64,000 nt of DNA from Agrostemma githago (GCA_958450325.1 OY288262.1:6429142-6493141); one strand, 5' to 3'. Shown: positions 45,869-58,440, counted from the first letter of the stretch. The notes: a model not told the origin generated them from the sequence alone. Translations and numbers: made by a program.

Positions 45869-48800
45869 CTAGGTATGTGGCCCGTGAAATTCACGGGATT
45901 ATCTGGTTCAACTTTTTTATCGTATTGTTAATATATTTCTGATCAAGTGTTGTCAAATAATTCAGCTAAAAATATTGTCATGGGTGATCTTACAAAATTC
46001 ATATAAAGCCAGTTAATTCATACTCCGTATCTTACAAAATTGAAGGAAATATTCGAAAAATAAAGCGTATTAAATTTTAAAAAAATCTCAATTATTTGTA
46101 TCTCTTCATTGTTTTATACTCCTATTATTTTTAGTTCAAATATAAAGTTTTTAATGCTAAATAATACACAAAGTAATTATTCATATTAACTTTGATTGAT
46201 CATTATATTACGACGAAAGTAAATTAAATGGTGAAACAACCAAACTATTAATGTTTTTTAGAAACATATTATGCTTTCTTAAGAATAATAAATTATGCTT
46301 AAATGAAATATTAAGTCGTGTTTGTCATTTCCTTACTAATTTTTTTTATCGATGGTTTACCTTTAATTAGACTCAAATACTTGTCATCTACTTTGATTAA
46401 CACTTTGCAACTTTTTTTTAATCATATTTTGTAAATTTCTTCAATTTTGAATATAAATAAAAGTTCACTCTTATAAACACAAAACCCATGAGATTTCAAG
46501 TTAACTCGAAATATATTTATTAAAATAATCAATATCCATATCAATTAAAATTAAATTAATATACCTAAAAAATGAGAAATTGCATACTTGACTATTGGCT
46601 TCGCATAAGTTCACTAAACGAAAACAAATGCAAAAGATAAAATTAGTACTAAAATTAGTATCAACGAAGAACAATTACAAAACTGAAGAAAATATTTATA
46701 AAATAGAACGAATGAAATGTGAATAAGAACTTTCAAAATACAAATGATTTTTTTCTCAAATCTCCATTATATTACTTTTTTAGTTATATAATGATGATAA
46801 TGAAGTTCTTCATAATAAATAATATAATTAATAAATTTGATTATTAGGACAAAAGTAGAAGAAAAGGTGTAACTTCCAAATGATTAAGTTTTTTTCATAA
46901 ATCATCTATATCTATCTATATAAAAATATTAAAAGTCACGTTGAGTGTTATTTGAGTGACATGTGGCATTGTAAAGATTGATCATTTGTCACCCTCACCA
47001 TCTAGCAAAAGAGCACAAGATTAAAAGAATTAATTATTCTTAATGTTCTCTATTGATTTATGACAATTATTACTAAAGCATCACAATTATGAAATTAACC
47101 TTTCGTTTAACCAAAAAGAAAAAAAAAAAAATCTTAATGTGAACATTTGGAGGCTATTTTAGTCGCTTGGTCATAAAGTACTACGACTAAGAATTAATCC
47201 AATTATTTTTATTAGTTGTTACGTTCAAGTTTAATTTAGATCTATACTATCAAGATGACGACCTTATGAAAATTGCAATGTGGTGGTTGATCACTGATTG
47301 AAAATTTCAAAATATCTTAATGCAGGTTCAAGCGAAGACTAGAAATATTGAGCCAGAAGGATTCAACAACAAGTTGCCTGGTTGCCAACACAGGCCGAAG
47401 ATGTTGAACTAACATCGACAATCCACCATGGACAACAAGCGGTCAAAGAAAACAGAAATGGAGATGTAGGCATCTAGCAAGTGGCCAAAGAACAAATGAA
47501 AATTATAAAACTACTATACTAAATAATTTAATTAGATTTATAAAAACAGTATTTTGCCAACTTATAGTGTTTACTTTACTGTGGAGTATAAACAGATAAA
47601 TATAAAATAACATTCATAATAATTTATTCAATATACTAATATGTCTAGGACAAAAAAAAAGTGGCAAGACTCTTACGGGAGTATAGAAGAGTCCCGTGAA
47701 TTCCACGGGCAAAAGAACTAGTTAATTTTATCAATAACTATAATTTATTTATAATGAAAAAATCAAAATTTAATAAGGATAAATTGAAGTTAAAAAAATA
47801 AATTGTAAAAAAAACGTTAAACCACCCGCCAAGTGGCAAAAAAAATTAAATGCATAAAAAAAAAATTTACTAATATATATAGATTATAAATTTATCAAAT
47901 AAAAATTTTATAATTTATGTTTTAATAAAAGCAAATGAAAAGTTTTGATTAATATTTTTAATGTTTTAATGAAAGAGGCAGAACTCACTCAATATATTGA
48001 AGTTAACCTTTTAACTATATTTCATAGATGCAAAAATAAAATATACTATAATAAAGCATGTAATAAAAAATTTAATAGTAAAGCAATAAAATATATAAAT
48101 TAGCTAGTTCAGTATGAAGTGTTTAATACTAAATAATCTAATTATTCATATTAAATTTGATTGATTATCATTACGACGAAAATGTATTAAATGACGAAAC
48201 AACCAAGCTTTTAATTTTTTTAAGAAAACTATTATGTTTTCTTATGAATAATACATTATGCTTAAGTGAAATATTAAGTTTTGTTTATCATTTCCTTACT
48301 ATTTTTTTTTTATTGTTGATTTACCTTTGGACTAAAATATTAAATACATTTTAGCCAAACAATTGTAATCTTTAATATGCTAATTTGATTAACAATTAAA
48401 TTTGCAACTTCTTCTTAATCATATTTTGTAAATTTTGTCAACTCTGAAAATAAATAAAAGTACACTCTTATGAACATAAAATTCTTGAGATTTAAAGTTA
48501 ACTGAAATGTATTTATATAATAATCAATATAAAAATCTATTAAAATAAAATTATTATACCTGAAAAGTGAGAAATTTTAGTCTTGATTATTGGGTTTGCA
48601 TAAGTTAACTAAACAAAAAATGCAGAAATATAAAATTAGTACTAAAATTAGAATCAACGAAGAACAATTATAAAATTGAAGAGAATATTTATAAAGTAGA
48701 ACGAATGAAATGTGAATAAGAAATCTTAAAATACAAATGGTATTTTTTTCAAATCTCCATTATAACGATTATTTAGTTTTATAATGATGCTAATGAAGTT

Positions 48801-49727
48801 CTTCATAATATATAATATAATTATTAATATTAAATTTGATTATTAAGCCAAAGGTAGATGAAAAGTTGTAACCTCCAAATGATTAAGTTTTTTTCTTTTT
48901 CAAAATCATTAATTTTTATTAATAATAAATGCATGCTTTAAGTGAAATATTAAGTTTTTCCATTGTCTTCAAAAAAAAACTTTGACATGTGGAATAAAAT
49001 TTAATGTTTTAAGTTATCTTTTTAATATATTATATAGACAAATTAGTAAATATAAATTAAGAAGTATAAATAATGTAAATTTGTTGTAATCCTTAATTTA
49101 CAACACATATAAGAAAGTTCAAAACTAAAAAAAGATAAAAAAATTTGTAAAAAATTAAATTGTTAAAAAAACATGAAAGCATCCGCCACGTGAGCAAAAA
49201 CTGAATGCATAACAAAATATTTATTTGCGATTAAAATAACTGTAAGTAGTAATAAATTTATTAATAAATTAAAATAGCTAAACACATAACAAATTTATAA
49301 TGTAATAAAGTTTAAATTTAGTAGACATAAAATAACAAACAAATATTAATTTTGTTAAAGAAAAAAACCTAAGAAGTGAAAAAATTATTTTAAAAAAAAA
49401 GGTGTTAAACTATTTACGAAGTACTATTTTTAATATTTGCTTGTAATGAAAGGTGAATGTAAAGGTTTTGAAAAATAACAATAATAATAAATTGAATTAT
49501 TTTTTATAACAAATTATTAATACGGGTAAACGAAAATTTGTGATACTTAATGTGATTAAATATAAACTTAATACAAGTAAAAATGTACAACACATATGTA
49601 ATAAGACAATTCAAAAAAATTTAAGAATAAATTTTAATAAAATAAAATAAAATAAAATAAACCATTAATGTATGCCACGTGGCAAAAACTTAAATGCTTA
49701 AAGAAACCTTTTAACTTTATATATAGA
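45869..49727 (-). mobile_element. Tandem Helitron array on the minus strand
   Basis: The 3' end is at 45,869-45,897: CTAG, eight bases, then a hairpin with 8-bp arms CCCGTGAA/TTCACGGG. Possible 5' ends on the minus strand start TCTATATATA at 49,727 and TCTATATATATTAG at 47,883, each followed by a stretch with CATTTAA..TTGCCACxTGGC. The interior is duplicated head to tail: about 46,100-46,904 resembles about 48,060-48,915 (for example GACGAAACAACCAA, ATTATGCTTAAGTGAAATATT). A third partial 5' motif lies near 49,190. AT-rich, with no Rep/helicase. Boundaries of the inner units are inferred. Confidence 0.7.
46905..47721 (+). mobile_element. Non-autonomous Helitron nested in the Helitron array
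   Basis: 817 bp, starting TCTATATCTATCTATATAAA after an A (46,904). It ends with hairpin CCCGTG-AATTC-CACGGG (47,693-47,709), eight bases and CTAG (47,718-47,721) before a T. The neighbouring tandem copy near 48,905-48,925 reads AAATCATTAATTTTT without interruption, which is the empty site (here AAATCA then TTAATTTTAT). The plus orientation is opposite to its host. No coding region. Confidence 0.9.
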
Positions 49728-49997
49728 TATAAGTCCGCAAACATGATTATATTATAGTCTATTGATACTCTTAGGATATTAGTCAAAGTACATCAATATC
49801 TTTCTAAATTTTTGTATTAGAAAATTGGGCTCACTAAGGAATACTCTTAGTTTGTATTGGGTCCACTAAGACCTACTGTATTTAGCAGGTGATCCATATT
49901 TTCTAGGTAGTGTAACTTGAGCGGGATCAGGATTAATGTGGTGATGACACATCATCATAATTCTGATAATCCCTATTCTATTAGTATAGAGGGGATA
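49728..49997. other. Spacer between Helitron array and Stowaway
   Basis: No gene recognised. Contains ordinary AT-rich DNA. Confidence 0.4.
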
Positions 49998-50098
49998 TTC
50001 TCTCTATTTCATTGATATCTTCCACAGTTACTTATTCAACCATTTCTTTGATTTCTTCCACTTTTTTAAGATGGAAGAAATCAATAAAACGGAGGGAG
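49998..50098. mobile_element. Stowaway-type MITE (degenerate left end)
   Basis: The right end is ATAAAACGGAGGGAG and the left end TTCTCTCTATTTCATTGATA is its diverged inverse over about 26 bp. Flanked by TA at 49,996-49,997 and 50,099-50,100. Length 101 bp. Confidence 0.8.
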
Positions 50099-50239
50099 TA
50101 TATGATTATGAATGAACGCAATTACTTCATCCTAGTATCCGATTATTACGGGGAATATTATTGTCATTTCAGTAATATTATTGGTACACTCGTGCATCCA
50201 TGGGCTTCACAACTAGTATGTCAATAATATTGAAGGAAA

Positions 50240-50520
50240 ATATGGGAACTGAATGACCAAAGGGTGTTGGTGAGCTACTTCCCCATCATCCAGGGATTCA
50301 TTTCCCATGGAAAGTCCAAGTTCCTCCACATTTTCTGTTTTTGGGTAACCAATTCCCCAAAATTGTACTCCCTCCGTTTTTTATTTATTGCCCTGTTTCA
50401 TTAAAATACTCCACCTATATATTGGGGAAATGGGGCAATAAATAAAAATCGGAGGGAGTATTTCATGAGATCTTGGAATTCCCGGAAAGGGGTGGGGCAA
50501 CGGGGCAACCAAACAAGCCT
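50240..50520. mobile_element. Possible small DNA transposon hosting a Stowaway
   Basis: The right side ends GGCAACCAAACAAGCC (50,502-50,517), the terminal motif type of many plant MITEs, also seen at 343-357. The matching left end is uncertain (around 50,256, GACCAAAGGGTG). Tentative. Confidence 0.3.
50368..50458. mobile_element. Stowaway MITE
   Basis: 91 bp from CTCCCTCCGTTTTTTATTTA to its inverse CGGAGGGAG, flanked by TA on both sides (50,366-50,367 and 50,459-50,460). About 30 bp of each end pair. These are classic Stowaway (Tc1/mariner MITE) termini. Confidence 0.93.
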
Positions 50521-51284
50521 TTAGTTTAGTTGATACTCTTATATAAATGTAGGTATTCACTTTGTGATTCCAATACAATAATCATTCTCATTCCATAGAA
50601 AGTTCATATTTATGACAAAGTTATAATTCAACCTACCAAAATAGCAAAATATAGATTGCTCTGCACATTTCCGTGTATGTATATTGTCATCGAAGTTATT
50701 GAAATTATATACACATAAAGAAATATTTTGGTCTGGGTGCATTGACATAACATTTGTGCTGTATGGAACCAAATCCTGAACTTGTGAGAAGTTGCTTCCT
50801 CATTTGCAACATTTGCGAAGTTGAAAACTTTGATATTGCGTAATATTGTCCTCTTTGAAACCATCGTTGAACGACTTCACCAATTTTTGTTTGATTTAGA
50901 CTTGAATTGTATGTTTCTGATTTCGTGAATGAAGGGTTAATAATAAGAATTGGTAATATACTATGTATTTAATTTTTTGGTGACAGAACTAATAATAAAT
51001 ATTACGATTATAAGAACGATATACTAAATCATCAACTAAAATCATCTCAACTCCAAACATAAATTCCTTTCTCGGGGCTGTCGTTGCTCACTCTGAGATT
51101 CGGGCTTCTTTGGCTTTTGTACCCATTTGCGTATTAGCCATTACTCTTGCTATAATTGGAATGACATTCATATTTTCTTTGATTTCAGATATCGATATGG
51201 GATGAAATCGAAAGCCATGACGGTGTTCGAATTTACTGTTCAATTGAGACAAATGGTGAAGAGAACTCTCAAAATTTTGATTCG
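50521..51284. other. Spacer with an orphan hydrophobic reading
   Basis: No gene was recognised. About 51,064-51,204 encodes LGAVVAHSEIRASLAF followed by VPICVLAITLAIIGMTFIF and a TGA. This looks like a membrane-protein exon fragment, but I do not recognise the family and no start or splice sites support it. Confidence 0.3.
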
Positions 51285-51430
51285 ACCCGACTAACCCAAT
51301 CCAACCCGCCTGAAGCCCAACCCGTTAGAATCCAAAAATTTAGTCACCGGGAACTGACCTGATCCGCTTGTGAACCGAGACCCTATATAACCCGATAACC
51401 AGTGACCCGAACTCGCCCCGATTTGAATCT
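51285..51430. repeat. GACCCG-type repeat patch
   Basis: Runs of GACCCGACTAACCCAATCC and AACCCGTTAG-like repeats, similar in composition to the hAT-type MITE at 11,125. No inverted ends found. Confidence 0.5.
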
Positions 51431-52265
51431 GAACTGACAAGATTGATGACACGAAAACTACAGATCTTTTAGATTGATCCAAATGAAAGCGTTTTAATAT
51501 TTAGATTCATACGTTAGACTTAACGACCAAATAATTACTGTAGTCAGGGGCGAATCCAGAGTTTTTTCTTTGGTATAGCACAATCCCTTCTACACTGAAA
51601 GAATAACTCCCCTTTAAAATTTTTCCTCCAAAAACTCAATCCTATTTATGGAAACAGTATAAATCATCTACAAATTAAATGCAAATAAGTCAAATAATAC
51701 AATATATTAATACTTTACAATTACACAACGTTGTAAACTATGTACTATAATTAATTATTATTAGCTTCCTGACGATGTAATTATTAAGATTTATAAACTT
51801 ATACTTCCTTGTTCAAATCCAAGCTATCATATTAGTTTTTCAGACATTCAAGTCCAAACTTCTCATTTCCATTTTAGTCATTGTTTTAATATTAAACAAA
51901 TACTTTAAACCTTACATACATATTTAAGAAAATGTCACTGTTTACTCCACGTTTAATATTAAAAAAATAATTAACCTTTACACATTTGTACCTTTAATAA
52001 TAAACAATCAGTTTCTTAAAACTTGTGCTAAAAGCGAATGAGTAGCTTTAACTTGAATGGAGGGAGTACTATTATTCGCTTCATGATTGAAAAAATAAAT
52101 AAAAATACACATTTCATTACATTAGTAATTTCCCTCAATTAATTTTCCAGTTTCAATCTTAATTCTCAAATTGAAAGTTGGGACAGAAATGTTAAAATAA
52201 AATAATTATCAATAATTTTTTTTATAAATAATACATAAAAAAATACAGCAACAATTGAAATATAT
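51431..52265. other. AT-rich spacer leading into a Helitron 3' end
   Basis: The phrase GTCAGGGGCGAATCCAGAG at about 51,544 looks like a DNA-transposon terminus, without a partner. No gene seen. Confidence 0.35.
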
Positions 52266-52293
52266 CGTGCAAGTATGCACGGGGCTATACTAG
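52266..52293 (+). mobile_element. Helitron 3' terminus
   Basis: Hairpin CGTGCA-AGTA-TGCACG (52,266-52,281), eight bases, then CTAG (52,290-52,293) followed by T. Same layout as the other Helitrons here. The 5' end was not located, so only the terminus is annotated. Confidence 0.75.
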
Positions 52294-52969
52294 TTATATA
52301 ATAACTAACTTTTCATTTCATTGTAAATGAAAATTACGTTTTTACATCAATTATTTACACTAGAACGTTTAAGGTTTATGGGCTAATAAAAGGTTTAACA
52401 CAATGTTGTGATATAATGAATATGGTGAAGTATAGAAAAAAATCACTACATAAAAAACGTAGTAACAATGATACTCAAAAATAATGAACAATGATACACA
52501 AAAATAATGAAAAATTAATTTTATGTAAAAAAATTGTGATAATTTGGACGAAAAATAAAGCATTTCTCAAATAAAAATAGTTTTATGGTACATTTTTTCA
52601 CTTAAAAATTTGGTAGATTGAAATTCACAAAAAATTTGTTCCAAAAATAAAAATATATTATTTTGATAAACAAAGTAAATAATTTAAACGATATTAAATT
52701 TTTTGTGGTAAAAAAATTGTGAATGTTTGTTAAAAAAATCATTAATTTCTCCGGATATATTTTTTTTATAAATATATCTAAGTATTTTTTTGTTAGGTGC
52801 ATTTTGGAGCGAAATTTATTTATGAGACATATTTTCAAAGTATACAAAAGATTATGTTATAGAAAAATGATATTGTAAATTTTAAGTTTTTTTGTTAATG
52901 CATGTGGACTCGATAGTAAAGAAACAAAACTTACTAGCTAGAAAAATATCGAAATAATATGCTAAGTAA
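52294..52969. other. AT-rich spacer
   Basis: Nothing recognised beyond short A/T runs. Confidence 0.4.
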
Positions 52970-53130
52970 CTAGACCCCACTAATGAGCCGATCTCAACCC
53001 AATTAGACCCACCAGATCAACTGACCCGAAATGACTCACTATTAACGTTCTGACCCAAACCTGAAAGAGATACTTACCCATTACAACCAACCCGACTTGA
53101 TCTGACTCGAGCGACCCGATTGTCACCCGT
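52970..53130. repeat. GACCC/CCCGA repeat patch
   Basis: CTAGACCCCACTAATG, GACCCACCAGATCAACTGAC, CGACTTGATCTGACTCGAGC and similar. Fourth patch of this type in the window. No ends defined. Confidence 0.5.
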
Positions 53131-53439
53131 CATCCTTGGATCAAACCAAAAAAAAATACTGTAAAAAATGGAGAAAGTAATAGTATGGAGTAGAAGGGAA
53201 TATATGCAAGGGCACGTGGCAAGGAACCTAAAAAAAGAAACTTTGGCATATGCGTTATCCCCGAAAACAAAAGAAGCATTGAAACGTATGGGTAAAGAGA
53301 CAACAAATTGGAAAGCAACAGGTGGGTTAAGCCGTTAGATGAATTACAAAGACAATCCAACGGAGGAAATAGGAATTGGAGTAAATGGACTTGAATTGAA
53401 ACTTGATTCGGAAGCGACAACAAACCTTTATTATTACTT

Positions 53440-54207
53440 CCTCCCTCACTCTCTCCCCCTACACTACAAGTAGTACTCAAGTTTAACTTTACTTTAGTTT
53501 CAGAATCAACAGAAGAGGTGGGACTTGATTTCTGCCAACCATATCGTCTGACAACATCTGGTCTCAGCTTACAATCTCCCTTTTCTTTTTTTTCTTTTTT
53601 TTCATTTTTTGTTTTTTTCCGTTTCATTTTGTATTGTTTTCCGTTTCGTTTTGTGTTGGCTTTATATAGTCCAGGGACAAATGCGTGTAACTGTTCATCT
53701 GAGTTACTTCCTACAATAATTTTTTCTCAAGGGATTTTTCTGGGTTGTTTTTGGTTTCTGCACCTGGGTTTTCTCTTGGTGAGTTTTTTTCAGGATCTAT
53801 TGTTATTATGGGGTTTTAGTTTCATTAGTTTCATTGATTGTAGGTCTGAGATAACATATACTAACTCGTCCCACTAAGATTGTTTCGTTTCATTAAAATT
53901 CTCGGAAATGGAACAATCTTTTTGGGACGGGGGAGAATGTCACATGTGGTGAATGTTGTTGCCTGAATTTGATAGGGTACACCAAATTTGTGTGTATTTA
54001 GTTGATTATGTTTGATTAGATTGACACCATTTGTTTGATTTTATGTGTGTGTATATTTGAAGAGGATTTTTTTAAGAACATAAATGTGGGTCATTCATTA
54101 GATTTAGTGAGGTAAGTTTGAACAGTTTTGTAGGAGAAACCCAAATTTGTTTTGGGGATGGATGGATGATTCATTGGCTTTTGCTGATATTTTTAGTTTT
54201 GTGGCAG
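53440..54207 (+). other. Probable 5' UTR exon and leader intron of the pyrophosphatase gene
   Basis: A CT-rich block (CCTCCCTCACTCTCTCCCCC at about 53,441) resembles a plant 5' UTR. A plausible leader intron runs from GTGAGT at 53,779 to the acceptor GTGGCAG ending at 54,207, 10 bp before the ATG. This is inferred from splice-site form; the transcription start is unknown. A small MITE lies inside the intron. Confidence 0.5.
53864..53937. mobile_element. Small Stowaway-like foldback in the leader intron
   Basis: ACTCGTCCCACTAAGATTGT and ACAATCTTTTTGGGACGGGG form an inverted pair of about 20-25 bp. The ends resemble degenerate CTCCCTCCGTCCC. No clean TA duplication. Confidence 0.55.
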
Positions 54208-54217
54208 GAGATAGATA

Positions 54218-56920
54218 ATGGCAAACAACAATGAGGGAGAAGGGAGTAAGAATGAAGTGAACCAGTACCGCCATTCTGAGTTTCCTCGTGTCAAGCTCAA
54301 CGAGAGAATTCTTTCCTCCATGTCCCACAGATCTGTGGCTGCTCACCCTTGGCATGATTTGGAAATCGGTAATTTGAATCTTCATTTCCTGTGGTGGCAG
54401 TTCTGATGTGGTTCACTGTTTGAATCATACTGTTACGGCCATCGACATGTGATTGCTATTTCATTATGATGATTATGTAGCGATAGCTAACCTTGTGTTG
54501 TTTGGATTCGAGGACTTGAAAGGGAAGGGGCGGAGGGAGAGGGCGATATCTTGTGTTGTTTTTTTCTGGTTTTCTTCCGTTCTCTGCTCTACCTAGCCTT
54601 TCCCCCCGACATTTGTTTCAAAACACGCGTCTAAGGGCCAAATATATTGATCTAGGAATACTGTTGCATTATATCTTCACCGCGAAAGTCATTTGCCTCT
54701 ATTGCTCATTTGTGTTAACTTAATTTCAATGCACATTCGTTATTTATGTTTTTTTGACGGTTGCATGTTTTGTTCAGGGCCTGGTGCTCCAGCAGTTTTT
54801 AACTGTGTAAGTACACTTCATTCAAGCATGTCATTTTTGTTGAGTAAATTAATGTTTTTTTATGGATTTGCCTATATTGTTCTTTGTATATTTTCCATTG
54901 TTCTAGTTTTTTTACTTGAATGAGATACCTTGAGCTAGCTAAATATGACTGTCTAGTACACTATGTTCCCTAATGACCGTAGAACCAAACCATTATGCTT
55001 AGATTAGGAATCACCGTCGTAAGTATCGATGAGAGATTATTGAGGCTGATCTGCTGGTCGCTGACGGTGTAATTTGTTTGATTATCAGGTTGTGGAGATT
55101 AGCAAAGGTAGCAAAGTCAAGTATGAACTGGACAAGTCAACTGGTTTAATCAAAGTAAGGCTTGTGTTGCAATTATATTGACACGCTCGTTAAACTGGAT
55201 TATGATACATTCGTTTCATTAGAAGCTCAATGTGTATTTAGTTTTTCGGTCAGTTTGTTGTGCTTTCTTTATGCCGGTGCTTGGTTGTGAACTTTTGTTA
55301 GCTTCGATGTGCTTCCCGGTCATTTCTCCTTTATGTTGAGTTATTGTTTTTTTTTTTTTTTTTTTATCCACTTTGCAACTCTTGAAGTTCATTCTGTGTC
55401 CATCAAAGAGGGGTGCAGTTATTAGTTGATAATTTGATTTATGAAATGAACATCCAGATCCCCCAATCTAATGTGTAGATGATGGTTTAGTTTCATTTGC
55501 TCATACATGGCGTGATTAGATGCTAAATCAACTTAAACCATTGATGACTTGTGGCTCATTCCAACTTGTCTGATACTTTTGAAAACAACCTTGTGCCCTT
55601 GTAGCCTCTGTTTCAGGGTTTCTATGTATGTGTTATCTCTTCTGTTAGTTCAATATGTGGCCGATGTGTGTGCCCTCAATAATATCTATAAACTCAAAGC
55701 TTCTTGGTTTCAGCCTTCCTCGAGTTTATTGCCATTTTTCGTTACATGGGATTTAGATGTCACGGCAATTGCCGATTTTGATTTCTCTCCGATTTCTCTC
55801 CGAGCTTGTGAAGCAATTCAGGCTATGTTTATTTTTCTCATTTTGTTAGTGTTTGCAAGAGTTTTGAGCATAGGACCTAATAGATGTATGTTTGCGTTCT
55901 CATTTCAATTGACTAATTGAGTGGGAATCGGATGAAATCAAAATCTCACCCATGCTCATGTTTGGTTCTTGTACTTGTTGCTGGATTTTATGTAATCTTG
56001 AACCAAGGTTGCCTAATTGATCACGGATAGGCCACATTTGATATGCTAATACCCTCTTATAGACTGCTGTTATGCCAGTTATAAGTAAATGCCATGATAG
56101 AAAATGATTGAACCGATTCGAGTGCCAAACGAATATGGTTACCCAGCCTCAGACCTTGAGCTGAAGGAAAGTTGAATCATGCAGTGTACGCGTGATGTGC
56201 TTTGTGACTAAGCAAACTGCTGGTACTATACTTTTATGGGATTTGAGCTCATTCTTCGATTGTTAGCTACTTTGTTGGTATGCTTAGTTTATGTTCAATA
56301 GTGACCGCCAATCTGCTGAACAAGGAGTTGTAAGGTGTGCACTTGTTTTAGTCAATTTTAAACCTTTGAGGGACCACGTCTAATCTTCATACCCAAAGAG
56401 CCTGAATTTGGTGGTTTACAGTATTATCTATTTCTGTAATCATTGTGAGATTTTTGGTTTCAAAATGACTTAGGTGATGTATATTGTGAAAATATTGGTC
56501 GAAGTTGGCATCGTTTCATCATCAAAATCAAATGACTTTTTAAATGGGAGGATTGGATCATTGAACTGCGTGGAAAGAAATTGTTTTCTTTTCACTGATG
56601 GAGCTTAACTTGTCCCTTTCTAAATTATGTGTGGACAGTGGATGCAAGTGTTCTGTATATGAGACTTTATTAGTTTATTTATGTTAATATTTAAACGACC
56701 GCTGCCTAATCTATACCTGATACGGACTTCATTTTTAGGTTGACAGAGTCCTGTATTCATCTGTGGTTTACCCGCACAATTATGGTTTCATTCCGCGTAC
56801 CCTCTGTGAGGATAGTGATCCTATGGATGTTCTTGTTCTGATGCAGGTATATTGCACACCAGGCTCTTGGTCTTTCATATTAGACAATTGTTTTCGCCAC
56901 TAATTCTCTATGGTTGACTT

Positions 56921-56960
<40 letters not shown>

Positions 56961-58032
56961 CATTTTTCAGGAACCTATTGTTCCTGGGTCTTTCCTTCGA
57001 GCTCGGGCTATTGGACTTATGCCTATGATTGATCAGGTAATTTATTCTCTTCATGGAGCTTTTGAGGCTGCTCAGTGTGCTCTTCTCTCTATGGTAGATG
57101 CTATTTGAAATTCCCAGACAACATTATCTTAATGTCATGGGATTTAACGTCATGGGATTTTCTGAAAGTAAGCTAGGAGATGTTGTCCACAGTAGATAGA
57201 TACATGGTATATAATCAGCAGTTTGTCTAATTTGGTCTGTATTAGAATTGAAGGGAAGCTAAAGCTAGAATATTCCATTGTAAATAATTTGTTTGACTTC
57301 AAATTATGCACTTTCTGTCGCTGTTTCTTGCATTTGAGTATTTGACCATTTGAGTTTGTAGAATAATGGAGTGGAAGGAATCAAGATTTATTGAATCAGT
57401 CATTTTTGTATGATCACTCTTAATACACGTATTCTAATGCAGGGTGAGAAAGATGATAAGATTATTGCTGTGTGTGCTGATGATCCTGAGTTCCGTCACT
57501 ATAAGGAGCTCAGTGAACTTCCTCCTCACCGTCTTGCTGAAATCCGTCGTTTCTTTGAGGACTGTATCCTTAAATCTAATTTTATTTTTCACGTTAGAGT
57601 TTAAACCCCATTGCTAGTATGACCGTGACGTGACACTAGGAAACTTCATTCTAAGCGGAAAAGGGGGGATTTTCATTGAATCGTAGAGTCCGACTCTCGT
57701 TGGAAACTTCTTACACAACGCAGGTTGTGGCATAAAAGCGACTTATAAAGCCTCAAAATATGCCCCCAGTTTGACAATGTTCCCTTGACCAAGAACCTAG
57801 ACAAAAAGAATGAGAACAAGACTGTTGCTGTGAATGACTTTCTGCCAGCTTCTGATGCCATATCTGCAATCGAGTATTCAATGTGAGATGATAACCATTC
57901 TTGATGATGATCTAAACCAACCAAGTATTGTATACTCACTTTTTTTCTGAACTTACTAACAGTTAACCTTATGATGTGCCGTGTTACAGGGACCTGTATG
58001 CTTCATATATTGTCGAGGGCTTGAGGCAGTAG
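54218..58032 (+). CDS. Soluble inorganic pyrophosphatase (family I)
   Basis: Hydrolyses pyrophosphate to two phosphates with Mg2+, mainly in the cytosol, pulling forward biosynthetic reactions. Eight coding exons: 54,218-54,368; 54,778-54,806; 55,089-55,154; 56,739-56,846; 56,971-57,036; 57,443-57,563; 57,801-57,882; 57,990-58,032. All introns are GT-AG. The CDS totals 666 bp (221 residues), the usual plant length. Residues include the variable N-terminus MANNNEGEGSKNEV, HPWHDLEIGPGAPAVFNCVV, KVKYELDK, VVYPHNYGFIPRT, the signature [66 protein letters not shown] and a C-terminal DLYASYIVEGLRQ. No stop or frameshift was seen, so it is probably functional. No transit peptide, consistent with a cytosolic enzyme. 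Confidence 0.95.
56929..56960. repeat. Poly-T tract at the 3' splice site of pyrophosphatase intron 4
   Basis: About 32 uninterrupted T, ten bases before the CAG acceptor at 56,968-56,970. It forms an extreme polypyrimidine tract and is likely length-variable. Confidence 0.9.
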
Positions 58033-58440
58033 TCTGTGACGATGTCGCTATGGACAGACACTGGGAAGAGGCTGATCAGTTTGTTTCGTAATCAATCAAA
58101 TGTCCATTTGTATGTTAATTGATAATGATGATGAACAGAAAAAGAACAACCTGGGTTTAAATTTTGAAGCATGTAATGTCAAACAGTGTGCACATTTTGA
58201 AATGATAATCTCATATCATATCATATCAACTCGCGAGTATTAAACATTTGATGTCCTTTGTATAATTATGCCGATGAATTTTCTGGAAACAAAAGGGGAA
58301 GGAAGTCTCTTGTTCTCCACCCTTGAATGTTTTACTCAATCTTAACGAATTTCTCCTTAACTATTCCAACTTGACCCTCCTCATTTCTTCCCTCTCCTGA
58401 ACCCATCAATCAGATTTTCAAAAAAAAAAAAAAAAAAGAA
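58033..58440 (+). other. 3' flank of the pyrophosphatase gene
   Basis: A T-rich 3' UTR is plausible up to about 58,280 (TTGTATAATTATG). Poly-A at 58,421-58,437. No other gene. Confidence 0.5.

Noticed and set aside
57673..57939. Minus-strand 88-residue frame within the pyrophosphatase gene
   Set aside because: Overlaps exon 7 of the pyrophosphatase in antisense, with no domain or splice support.
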